Made by a program: the position numbers and the translations under genes
DNA from: an uncultured Amylibacter sp.
Lineage (GTDB): Bacteria; Pseudomonadota; Alphaproteobacteria; Rhodobacterales; Rhodobacteraceae
Direction of reading: 5' to 3'
DNA length: 5,760 nt
NCBI GenBank assembly: GCA_937944065.1
Contig: CALDZS010000112.1
Coordinates: forward strand, 1-5,760
The notes under the pieces: model-generated
The model's input: the letters and a program-made list of their open reading frames with translations, nothing else
Told to the model about the DNA's origin: nothing
Databases searched by the model: none
In this document: in pieces, positions 1-4,966 of the stretch
Numbering within the stretch: position 1 is the first letter of the stretch
How the letters are laid out: each line of letters begins with the position of its first letter

Positions 1-1316
1 GCTTCCACAGCTTTTTGCAGCGCGTCTTTTGAGACCTCTTTTTCGGTCACTTTGGCCTGCTCTACGATATAGTCGATGACTTTGTCCTCGAAGATCGGCG
101 CGCGCAATTGTTGCTGCATCTGCTCGTTCTTCTGGATGAACTCAAAGAACTCGCGCTCTTGGCCAGGATAGTTTTGCACCTGCTGCATCACCGCTTGCTG
201 CATCTCTGCATCGGTAACCGTGATCTCTTGAATTTGACCAACTTCGGCCAACAACAGACCTAGACGCACGCGGCGCTCTGCCAATTTTTTATGCTCGTCA
301 GTTGTTTCGATTTCAGGATGATCGTGTCCCTGAACCTCTGGGTTATCTTCGTGCCACAATTGGTGTGCGATTTGACCCGCTTCATTGTCAATCAAGCTTG
401 ATGGCAGTTCGAAGCTTACCAAGTCGTCAAGGCTGTCCATCAAGGTGCGTTTCATAACCATGCGCGCTGCACCGGCAAATTCCGCTTCCAGACGTTCTGA
501 CACTTGGCCTTTTAGCCCCGCCAAATCTTCTGCGCCGAATTTTTTCGCTAACTCATCGTCAAGCTCTGCCGCTTTCGGCTCTTTAACTTCGTTCACTTTA
601 CAATCAAACACGGCCGCTTTGCCTGCAAGCGCGTCCGAGCCGTAGTTTTCAGGGAAATCAACTTTGACTTCCACATCATCGCCAGCTTTTGCGCCAACCA
701 ACTGTTCCTCGAAACCCGGGATAAAGCTGTTAGACCCCAGCACCAGCGGATAGTCATCTGCTTGACCGCCTTCAAACGCGACGCCGTCGACTTTGCCCAA
801 AAAGTTAATCACAACTTGATCACCATCTTTGGCTTTTGAACCCTTTTTACGTGGTTCAAAGTTTTGCGCGCTTTCGGCTAAGTTTGCCAAAGCTTCGTCA
901 ACGTCTTTTTCGTCGGACTTAACAACCAGTTTTTCAACTTTTAGTTTGGTGAAATCTGTTTCAGGCACATCTGGAAGACGCTCGTAAGCAACAGCGACTT
1001 CTACGTCATCGCCTTCTTTCCAATCTTCTTTGGTCATTTTCACATCAGGTTGGCCCGCAGGACGGTCGCCAGATTTTTCGAAATGTTCGTTCAACGCGCC
1101 ATCAACGCTTTCTTGCATCGCTTCGCCCAAAACTTTTTCGCCAAACTGTTTTTTCAGCAGAGCCATAGGAACTTTGCCTTTGCGAAAGCCCTTCATTTCA
1201 ATGGTTGGCTGTGCCTCTTTCAGCTTGCTATCAACTTTGTCAGCCAATTCTTTGGCAGTGACAACAATGGTATAGCCGCGTTTTAGGCCTTCGTTCAGAG
1301 TTTCGGTAACTTGCAT
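1..1316 (-). CDS. tig: Trigger factor, ribosome-associated chaperone/prolyl isomerase (3' end cut by window edge)
   Basis: Trigger factor binds the ribosome at the peptide exit tunnel and shields nascent chains in the cytoplasm; its middle domain is an FKBP-type peptidyl-prolyl isomerase. The minus-strand frame is open from the ATG at 1316-1314 to the left edge, giving 438 visible codons. The ribosome-binding signature GFRKGKVP sits at residues 43-50, the same place as in E. coli. Domains by eye: ribosome-binding about 1-145, FKBP-like about 160-245 (GDQVVINFLGKVDG, then FIPGFEEQLVGAKAGD, FPENYG), and a charged helical chaperone domain from about 250 to the end. The last residues seen (DALQKAVE) resemble the family C-terminus, and the family is about 430-450 residues, so only a few codons should be missing. 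The start is supported by AAGGA at 1328-1324, 7 bases upstream. No frameshift was seen in the stretches I translated. What follows it downstream lies outside the window. Confidence 0.96.
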   Translation of the reverse strand, partial: MQVTETLNEGLKRGYTIVVTAKELADKVDSKLKEAQPTIEMKGFRKGKVPMALLKKQFGEKVLGEAMQESVDGALNEHFEKSGDRPAGQPDVKMTKEDWKEGDDVEVAVAYERLPDVPETDFTKLKVEKLVVKSDEKDVDEALANLAESAQNFEPRKKGSKAKDGDQVVINFLGKVDGVAFEGGQADDYPLVLGSNSFIPGFEEQLVGAKAGDDVEVKVDFPENYGSDALAGKAAVFDCKVNEVKEPKAAELDDELAKKFGAEDLAGLKGQVSERLEAEFAGAARMVMKRTLMDSLDDLVSFELPSSLIDNEAGQIAHQLWHEDNPEVQGHDHPEIETTDEHKKLAERRVRLGLLLAEVGQIQEITVTDAEMQQAVMQQVQNYPGQEREFFEFIQKNEQMQQQLRAPIFEDKVIDYIVEQAKVTEKEVSKDALQKAVE

Positions 1317-1520
1317 TTTTGCGTCCTTATAGTCGGGGGTACAGCCACGCGCCAAACCCCACATGATGCATGGGAAAACTTGCCGTCCTTTTAGGGGCGC
1401 AAGCGCTGGCTTGCAAGTGTTGAATCTTGTAGAGTTTCTTGGCTTAATGAAGGTACAAAACTCTATACGCACCCAAAAGATCATTATAGGTTATAGCCTA
1501 TTGATCGGAGCACCATTGGT
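1317..1520. promoter_or_regulatory. Divergent intergenic control region between tig and the small membrane gene
   Basis: These 204 bases must hold the start signals for both divergent genes. I see no clear -35/-10 pair for either. It contains several inverted repeats: GCAAGC/GCTTGC around a 4-base loop (1399-1414), which would form a hairpin in the tig leader; GGGGT (1336-1340) against ACCCC (1356-1360); TAGAGTTT (1430-1437) against AAACTCTA (1458-1465); and the strong palindrome at 1479-1506, listed separately. On the minus strand a TTGCAA with CTAAAA 16 bases further on is a weak promoter-like pair for tig. None of these is a known binding site that I recognise. Confidence 0.5.
1479..1506. 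repeat. Nested palindrome just upstream of the ribosome binding site of the 1521 gene
   Basis: The core at 1486-1501 is a 16-base palindrome with one mismatched pair: ATAGG and CCTAT arms flank TTATAG. It is flanked by GATCA (1479-1483) and TGATC (1502-1506), which also pair with each other, leaving only a two-base TT bulge on the left. The right arm ends directly before GGAG (1507-1510), the likely Shine-Dalgarno of the gene starting at 1521. Inference: either an operator for a dimeric regulator or a leader hairpin that affects ribosome access. The protein or signal is unknown. Confidence 0.5.
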
Positions 1521-2006
1521 ATGAAAAATTCGTTTCAAGAAAGATTAGCGCGTCTTGGTGGCGAGGCACCAAATTCAACAAGCGAGCATGACATTATCAA
1601 ACAAGAAGTTGAGCCTGTCAAAGCACCGCCAAAAACACGCCTACGACGCAAGGAAAAAGTTGCACTTGCCCTTACTCTGTTGCAGGCCAGAGGTGTCTCG
1701 CCTGCGAGCGCTTACCCCCCCATTTTTAGGTGGTTCAGCAAGATTGGAATTCATATCAAGCCGCCCATTTACTGGTCATTTATCAGCTTGTTGATTTTGG
1801 GGCTCTGTATAATGTTCTCAATTTTTGGTGGCATCTTGGCCTCTGGTATTGGCGCCAATAGCACGCGGGGGCCGATTGCAGGCCTGTATCGGTTGGGTTG
1901 GCCGGGCGTCATGGTGATCGGTAGCGTGACCGGTTTTTTGTTTGCTTTTCTTACTCGGTTACAAAAAAGGCGCCACCGTGTGCCTAACTGGCGAGATCTT
2001 TGGTAA
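1521..2006 (+). CDS. Small membrane protein of unknown function, DUF6404-like
   Basis: A 161-residue protein starts at ATG 1521, with GGAG at 1507-1510 ten bases upstream. Residues 1-45 are polar and charged (probably disordered, ending in a basic TRLRRKEK stretch). Residues 46-60 form an amphipathic helix with the pattern ALxLLxxxGV, followed by YPPIFRWFSKIGIHIKPP (65-82). Two hydrophobic segments follow, about 84-110 and 127-146, then a basic tail (LQKRRHRVPNWRDLW). From memory, the order ALxLLxxxG, PPxxR, GxxxxPP, then a hydrophobic segment resembles the DUF6404 family of small inner-membrane proteins, but here there is a long N-terminal extension. That assignment is by eye only and no function is known. 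Positive-inside reasoning suggests both ends are cytoplasmic. It is divergent from tig and convergent with the tRNA gene, so probably a single-gene unit. It is the best reading of this interval; the opposite-strand frame overlapping its end has no family features. Confidence 0.75.
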   Translation: MKNSFQERLARLGGEAPNSTSEHDIIKQEVEPVKAPPKTRLRRKEKVALALTLLQARGVSPASAYPPIFRWFSKIGIHIKPPIYWSFISLLILGLCIMFSIFGGILASGIGANSTRGPIAGLYRLGWPGVMVIGSVTGFLFAFLTRLQKRRHRVPNWRDLW

Positions 2007-2028
2007 TTACTTACCATCGCATTTGAAG

Positions 2029-2061
2029 CGCAAAGCGGCGGCTTCTGCGTCTAATCTTTTT
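2029..2061 (+). terminator. Weak candidate terminator after the small membrane gene
   Basis: CGCAAAGC (2029-2036) pairs with GCTT-C-TGCG (2041-2049) with a single bulged C, around a GGCG loop. A run of five T follows at 2057-2061, but 7 bases beyond the stem, which is further than usual. It lies 22 bases after the stop codon at 2004-2006, a suitable place for ending this transcript before the convergent tRNA gene. A 6-base repeat TGGTAA/TTACCA (2001-2016) overlaps the stop codon itself. Confidence 0.3.
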
Positions 2062-2083
2062 AGAGCTTGAGATACAAAGAAAA

Positions 2084-2168
2084 TGGTGCGGGTGAAGGGA
2101 CTTGAACCCCCACGCCTCTCGGCGCCAGAACCTAAATCTGGTGCGTCTACCAATTCCGCCACACCCGC
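2084..2168 (-). tRNA. tRNA-Leu, anticodon UAG
   Basis: An 85-base minus-strand tRNA including a genome-encoded CCA (2086-2084). The acceptor stem GCGGGTG pairs perfectly with CACCCGC. The D arm carries GGTAG. The anticodon stem is CCAGA/TCTGG around loop TTTAGGT, giving anticodon TAG, which reads CUA and, with wobble modification, other CUN leucine codons. The long variable arm CGCC-GAGA-GGCG marks a class II tRNA, as expected for leucine. The T loop is TTCAAGT. The two outer T-stem pairs appear to be G-U. Translated frames across it give the familiar artefact CGGIGRRTRF and should not be annotated as proteins. Confidence 0.97.
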
Positions 2169-2176
2169 ACTGGTTC

Positions 2177-2196
2177 TTGGATGACTTACCATCCAA
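2177..2196. repeat. 7-bp inverted repeat next to the tRNA 5' end
   Basis: TTGGATG (2177-2183) and CATCCAA (2190-2196) are perfect inverted copies around 6 bases. On the tRNA strand this would form a small hairpin in the 5' leader, 8 bases before the mature 5' end, so it could be part of the precursor processed by RNase P. Its right end shares two bases with the next inverted repeat, so the two hairpins cannot both form fully. Confidence 0.5.
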
Positions 2197-2222
2197 ATCA
2201 GATCAGCGAACTGCTCTGATTT
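2195..2222. repeat. Strong hairpin: 8-bp inverted repeat with inner 3-bp extension
   Basis: AAATCAGA (2195-2202) pairs perfectly with TCTGATTT (2215-2222). After one T/C mismatch, CAG (2204-2206) pairs with CTG (2211-2213) around the tetraloop CGAA. The AAA/TTT ends give it a terminator-like form on either strand, though the T runs are only three long. It could end read-through from the left, or belong to the tRNA leader or promoter. Role not known. Confidence 0.5.
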
Positions 2223-2258
2223 GCCGCCTTCTAGCCCAACCGCGTTAGGGATGTAAGA

Positions 2259-2303
2259 GGAAAAACGCATGCGAGCGAATGTTTTTCAACATCGCATTTT
2301 TCC
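2259..2303 (+). terminator. Candidate intrinsic terminator inside a long imperfect palindrome
   Basis: GCGA-A-TGTT (2275-2283) pairs with AACATCGC (2288-2295) with a single bulged A, around loop TTTC, and is followed by A and five T (2297-2301). This is a fair plus-strand intrinsic terminator. The outer bases extend the symmetry: GGAAAAA (2259-2265) is the exact complement of TTTTTCC (2297-2303), and TGCGA (2270-2274) offers a second partner for TCGCA (2292-2296). On the minus strand the structure also ends in a T run. Inference: it insulates glnB from transcription coming from the left. It has no plus-strand gene immediately before it, so its target is uncertain. Confidence 0.45.
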
Positions 2304-2367
2304 AACTCTATACTGAACCAAGCCGTCAAATTGACTTCGACTCTATTCTGCATGATTTTTAGTCATT

Positions 2368-2386
2368 TTGCCTATTTATTAGGCAA
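2368..2386. promoter_or_regulatory. Perfect 7-bp dyad upstream of glnB, possible operator
   Basis: TTGCCTA (2368-2374) and TAGGCAA (2380-2386) are perfect inverted copies separated by TTTAT. The centre is about 119 bases before the glnB start, a place typical of an activator or repressor site upstream of the core promoter. The short AT loop and lack of a following T run argue against a terminator. I do not recognise the motif. Confidence 0.4.
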
Positions 2387-2432
2387 CTCATTCGGAATCA
2401 TATCGAACCCTTGTCCCCTACCTTTTGTAAAG

Positions 2433-2469
2433 TTGCGTTGCACCAATTTGCGCAGCATTAACGCGTTAA
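2433..2469 (+). promoter_or_regulatory. Probable glnB-glnA control region: NtrC-like dyad and 12-bp palindrome
   Basis: TGCACC at 2439-2444 followed by TTGCGCA to 2454 makes a TGC-N10-GCA dyad. It resembles the enteric NtrC site (TGCACC-N5-GGTGCA), but is one base short and has a poor right arm. Directly after it is a perfect 12-base palindrome, TTAACGCGTTAA (2458-2469), 26 bases before the glnB ATG. A TTGCGT (2433-2438) with CATTAA 17 bases downstream is a weak sigma-70 match. Known for Rhodobacter capsulatus: NtrC activates glnB with the housekeeping sigma-70 polymerase, not sigma-54. Consistent with this, no GG-N10-GC sigma-54 promoter is present between 2303 and 2480. The site call is inference. 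Confidence 0.35.
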
Positions 2470-2495
2470 CAAAATGAGTTGAAAGGCCCTGCCCT

Positions 2496-2834
2496 ATGAA
2501 AAAGATCGAAGCAATCATCAAGCCGTTCAAACTGGACGAAGTGAAAGAGGCGCTGCAAGAAATCGGCGTGCAGGGCATGTCGGTGATCGAGGCCAAGGGC
2601 TTTGGTCGTCAAAAAGGCCACACAGAATTGTACCGTGGTGCTGAATATGTCGTGGACTTTCTGCCAAAGGTAAAAATAGAGCTGGTGATTTCAGATGACC
2701 AACTTGACCAAGCGGTTGAGGCCATCATCAATGCCGCGCGCACCGAAAAAATCGGCGACGGAAAAATATTCGTCTCGACCATCGAACAAGCCATCCGAAT
2801 TCGCACAGGCGAAGACGGTGTCGAAGCCCTTTAA
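2496..2834 (+). CDS. glnB: PII nitrogen regulatory protein GlnB
   Basis: A 112-residue PII protein, the exact usual length. It is a cytoplasmic trimer that binds ATP/ADP and 2-oxoglutarate and signals nitrogen and energy status to the adenylyltransferase acting on glutamine synthetase and to the NtrB kinase. It opens MKKIEAIIKPFKLDEVKEAL. The T loop (about 37-55, GRQKGHTELYRGAEYVVDF) contains Tyr51, the residue uridylylated by GlnD in proteobacteria. The B-loop nucleotide-binding stretch RTEKIGDGKIFV is at 82-93, and the C-loop TGEDG is at 104-108. Linkage to glnA rather than to an ammonium transporter gene favours GlnB over GlnK. AAAGG at 2482-2486 lies 9 bases before the ATG. It is followed by glnA after 34 bases with no terminator between them, so the two are probably one operon, likely under nitrogen control. 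Confidence 0.97.
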   Translation: MKKIEAIIKPFKLDEVKEALQEIGVQGMSVIEAKGFGRQKGHTELYRGAEYVVDFLPKVKIELVISDDQLDQAVEAIINAARTEKIGDGKIFVSTIEQAIRIRTGEDGVEAL

Positions 2835-2868
2835 CCCAATTAAAAGCCAACTATAAGGAAGCGAAACC

Positions 2869-4275
2869 ATGAGCGCTAAAGATCTTGTAAAACGTATAGC
2901 GGACGAAGACATCCAATATGTCGACATCCGTTTCACCGACCCACGCGGCAAGTTGCAACACGTAACTGTCATTAATGACGAAGTAGACGAAGATTTCCTT
3001 GATGGCGGCTTTATGTTCGATGGGTCATCTATCGCTGGCTGGAAATCAATCGACAAGTCAGACATGAAACTAATTGTGGATTGCGACAGTGCGTATCTTG
3101 ACCCGTTCTACGCTGAAAAAACAATCGCTGTGCATTGCCACGTTGTTGAACCAGACACAGGCGAGACTTATGACCGTTGCCCACGCTCAACTGCGATGCG
3201 CGCGGAAGAGCACCTGAAGTCAACTGGTATCGGCGACACGTCATTCTGGGGTCCAGAAGCCGAGTTTTTCTTGTTTGATGATGTGCGTTATTCAAACAGC
3301 ATCAACAAAGTATCTTACGAAGTCGATGCGGCTGATGCGTCATGGAACACAGATGCAGAATACGAAATGGGCAACATGGGCCACCGCCCGGGCGTTAAAG
3401 GCGGTTACTTCCCAGTAAACCCAACCGATGCGGCACAAGACCTACGCTCTGAAATGCTGTCCACAATGAAAAACATCGGCATGAAGGTCGACAAGCACCA
3501 CCACGAAGTGGCGTCTTGTCAGCACGAGCTGGGCTTGGTGTTCGGCACGCTTGTGAAACAAGCAGACGAACTGCAAAAATACAAATACATCGTACACAAT
3601 GTGGCACACGCTTACGGCAAGTCAGCAACATTCATGCCAAAACCGATCTACGGCGATAACGGCACTGGAATGCACGTGAACATGTCGATCTGGAAAGATG
3701 GCAAACCATTATTTGCAGGCGACAAATACGCTGATCTGTCACAAGATGCGCTGTATTTCATCGGCGGCATTCTGAAACACGCGAAATCATTGAACGCGTT
3801 CACAAACCCATCAACAAACAGCTACAAGCGTTTGATCCCCGGGTTCGAGGCTCCTGTTCTGCGCGCTTACTCAGCTAGCAACCGTTCTGGCTGCGTACGT
3901 ATTCCGTATTCAGACTCGCCAAAGGCAAAACGTGTTGAAGCACGCTTTCCTGATCCAGCAGCCAACCCATACTTGTGCTTTGCTGCCTTGTTGATGGCTG
4001 GCCTTGACGGGATCAAAAACAAGATCGATCCAGGCCCCGCGTCTGACAAAGACTTGTATGATCTACCACCAGAAGAGTTGGCAGGCATTCCAACAGTTTG
4101 TGGATCGCTTCGCGAAGCTTTGGACGAATTGCGTGCAGACCATGATTATCTGGTAGAAGGCGGCGTTTTCTCTCAAAGCCAAATCGATGGATATATCGAA
4201 TTGAAAGAAGAAGAAAACCAAACATACGAGCACACACCACATCCGGTAGAGTTCCAAATGTACTATAGCTGCTAA
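2869..4275 (+). CDS. glnA: Type I glutamine synthetase
   Basis: Cytoplasmic dodecameric enzyme joining glutamate and ammonia with ATP to make glutamine, the main entry of ammonium at low concentration. The 468 residues match the family's usual length of about 469. The N-terminal beta-grasp domain covers about 15-100 (with DGSSIAGW at 51-58), and the catalytic domain about 105 to the end. Visible active-site residues: Glu130 and Glu132 in WGPEAEFFLF, Glu213 in KHHHEV, Glu220 in CQHE, His269 in NGTGMHVNMS, Asn338-Arg339 in SNRSG, and Glu357/Arg359 in KRVEARFPDPAANPYL. Tyr397 in DKDLYDLPPEE is the adenylylation site used by GlnE, showing the type I-beta adenylylated form. AAGGA at 2855-2859, 9 bases before the ATG, supports the start. 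It is second in the glnB-glnA operon and followed by two hairpins, the second a strong terminator. No key residue is missing. Confidence 0.98.
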   Translation: MSAKDLVKRIADEDIQYVDIRFTDPRGKLQHVTVINDEVDEDFLDGGFMFDGSSIAGWKSIDKSDMKLIVDCDSAYLDPFYAEKTIAVHCHVVEPDTGETYDRCPRSTAMRAEEHLKSTGIGDTSFWGPEAEFFLFDDVRYSNSINKVSYEVDAADASWNTDAEYEMGNMGHRPGVKGGYFPVNPTDAAQDLRSEMLSTMKNIGMKVDKHHHEVASCQHELGLVFGTLVKQADELQKYKYIVHNVAHAYGKSATFMPKPIYGDNGTGMHVNMSIWKDGKPLFAGDKYADLSQDALYFIGGILKHAKSLNAFTNPSTNSYKRLIPGFEAPVLRAYSASNRSGCVRIPYSDSPKAKRVEARFPDPAANPYLCFAALLMAGLDGIKNKIDPGPASDKDLYDLPPEELAGIPTVCGSLREALDELRADHDYLVEGGVFSQSQIDGYIELKEEENQTYEHTPHPVEFQMYYSC

Positions 4276-4282
4276 GCTATCC

Positions 4283-4315
4283 TGAAACGGGCGGTTGCAA
4301 AAAGCGCCCATTTCA
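4283..4315 (+). repeat. Hairpin directly after glnA
   Basis: TGAAA (4283-4287) pairs with TTTCA (4311-4315) and GGGCG (4289-4293) with CGCCC (4305-4309), with one C/A mismatch between and an 11-base loop. It begins 7 bases after the glnA stop and has no T run, so it is not a full intrinsic terminator. It may protect the 3' end of the glnBA message or support the terminator just downstream. Confidence 0.55.
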
Positions 4316-4322
4316 TCGAATT

Positions 4323-4363
4323 AAAAGCTCTGCCAGTGTCGCACACATTGGTAGAGCTTTTTT
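4323..4363 (+). terminator. Strong intrinsic terminator of the glnB-glnA operon
   Basis: A long stem pairs 4323-4339 with 4345-4361 (AAAAGCTCT and CCA against TGG and AGAGCTTTT, with two G-U pairs) around the 5-base loop CGCAC. The descending arm runs into six T at 4358-4363. It lies 48 bases after the glnA stop on the same strand. The A-rich start also makes it potentially active on the opposite strand, though no convergent gene needs it. Confidence 0.9.
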
Positions 4364-4376
4364 GTAACATGTCACA
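4363..4376. repeat. 14-base near-perfect palindrome between the glnA terminator and the next gene
   Basis: TGTAACA and TGTCACA meet around a central ACATGT with one mismatched pair. It lies about 80 bases before the 4451 start, so it could be an operator for that gene, but it may also be chance. No clear promoter pair is seen: TTGATA (4392-4397) is a good -35 match, but the nearest -10-like bases (TAAATA at 4420-4425) are 22 bases away, too far. Confidence 0.25.
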
Positions 4377-4450
4377 GCGAAGAACTGCTGTTTGATATCA
4401 TTCAGTTGTTTTCACTTTGTAAATATGTCGATCTGTGTCAGATTTTCTGC

Positions 4451-4885
4451 ATGTCACTATCCGCGCTCCGACTGACACTCTATATTATGGGCCTGCTGAT
4501 TGTTTTGGTCGGCGGAATTACTACATTTTTCGGCATTCACACCACTGCGCAAGTATTTGCTCCTTTGGCAGATGTTTTGTTGGGTGACACCCGACCTGTA
4601 GATCATTTTGCACATCCAGATGTTGACAGCGAAATGCGGTTTTATTCCGTGATATTCATGGCTTACGGGTTGGTCATTCTGCACACAGCGGCAAATCTGA
4701 AGGTATATATGGACCGCGTACCCGCGTTGATTTTGGTATTCTTCGTTGGCGGTGCTGCACGTGCTTTAACCCACATATATGTAGGGAACCCACATGGATT
4801 GTTCGACATTTTGATGACCATTGAACTAGGTGCGCCCGTCCTAATCTATATATTGTACCGGCGCGCGCAGAAGCGATTGTTCTAA
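4451..4885 (+). CDS. DUF4345-type four-helix membrane protein, function unknown
   Basis: A 144-residue integral membrane protein of unknown function. Hydrophobic segments are at about 5-28, 62-82, 90-110 and 117-137. Between the first and second lies a polar loop (DTRPVDHFAHPDV), leading into DSEMRFYSVIFMAYGLV (59-75), and VGGAARALTHIYVGNPHG follows at 99-116. The D-x-E-x-RFY, GGxxR and late G-x-P pattern with four helices matches what I know of DUF4345; this is recognition by eye. The family has no established activity. The open frame could begin at TTG 4406 (15 residues more), but ATG 4451 starts with a cleaner membrane-protein N-terminus (MSLSALRLTLYIMG) and is preferred. Neither start has a good Shine-Dalgarno. 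It is separated from glnA by a strong terminator and from dddP by 81 bases, so it may be its own unit or be read into dddP. Confidence 0.8.
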   Translation: MSLSALRLTLYIMGLLIVLVGGITTFFGIHTTAQVFAPLADVLLGDTRPVDHFAHPDVDSEMRFYSVIFMAYGLVILHTAANLKVYMDRVPALILVFFVGGAARALTHIYVGNPHGLFDILMTIELGAPVLIYILYRRAQKRLF

Positions 4886-4954
4886 TCAAAACCGACGTAA
4901 TATGACGGGAATAGACAAGTGAAGCCGATTTTTTTGCAGTCCACTGATGTCAAC

Positions 4955-4960
4955 AGGAGG
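4955..4960 (+). promoter_or_regulatory. Perfect ribosome binding site fixing the dddP start
   Basis: AGGAGG lies 6 bases before the ATG at 4967-4969, the strongest Shine-Dalgarno in the window. It decides the start of the DMSP lyase gene and suggests efficient translation. Confidence 0.85.
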
Positions 4961-4966
4961 CGCACT

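Larger units (their letters stand above)
2169..2495. other. Gene-free interval between tRNA-Leu and glnB, rich in inverted repeats
   Basis: No convincing gene lies in these 327 bases; the open frames here are tRNA read-through or shadows. It has two parts. The left half (2169-2303) should contain the tRNA promoter on the minus strand. A weak candidate is CTTACA (2257-2252) and TAGAAG (2233-2228) with 18 bases between them, which would start the transcript about 50 bases before the tRNA. This half also holds the hairpins at 2177-2222 and the palindrome at 2259-2303. The right half (2304-2495) is AT-rich and should contain the glnB-glnA promoter, with dyads at 2368-2386, 2439-2454 and 2458-2469. 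Confidence 0.6.

Noticed and set aside
385..1286. Plus-strand open frames inside 385-1286
   Set aside because: All lie antisense to the clearly coding trigger factor frame and show Ser/Phe/Ala-rich composition typical of shadows.
1769..2017. Minus-strand 82-residue frame overlapping the end of the small membrane gene
   Set aside because: No family features and no ribosome binding site; the plus-strand frame has membrane helices and a Shine-Dalgarno.
2007..2270. Minus-strand open frames giving proteins across the tRNA (CGGIGRRTRF and VAELVDAPDLGSG stretches)
   Set aside because: These are the well-known false translations of a leucine tRNA gene; the cloverleaf explains the sequence fully.
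2439..2454. Sigma-54 (-24/-12) promoter for glnB
   Set aside because: TTGCAC followed by TTGC lacks the GG and has 9 rather than 10 bases between the key dinucleotides; no GG-N10-GC occurs from 2303 to 2480.
2458..2469. CtrA cell-cycle regulator site (TTAA-N7-TTAA)
   Set aside because: The two TTAA halves are separated by only 4 bases, so it does not fit the CtrA spacing.
2691..3065. Minus-strand 124-residue frame across the glnB-glnA junction
   Set aside because: It is entirely antisense to two certain genes and has no recognisable domain.
4406..4450. 15-residue N-terminal extension of the DUF4345 protein from TTG 4406
   Set aside because: A rare start codon without a Shine-Dalgarno, adding a Cys-rich stretch not expected for the family; ATG 4451 is simpler.
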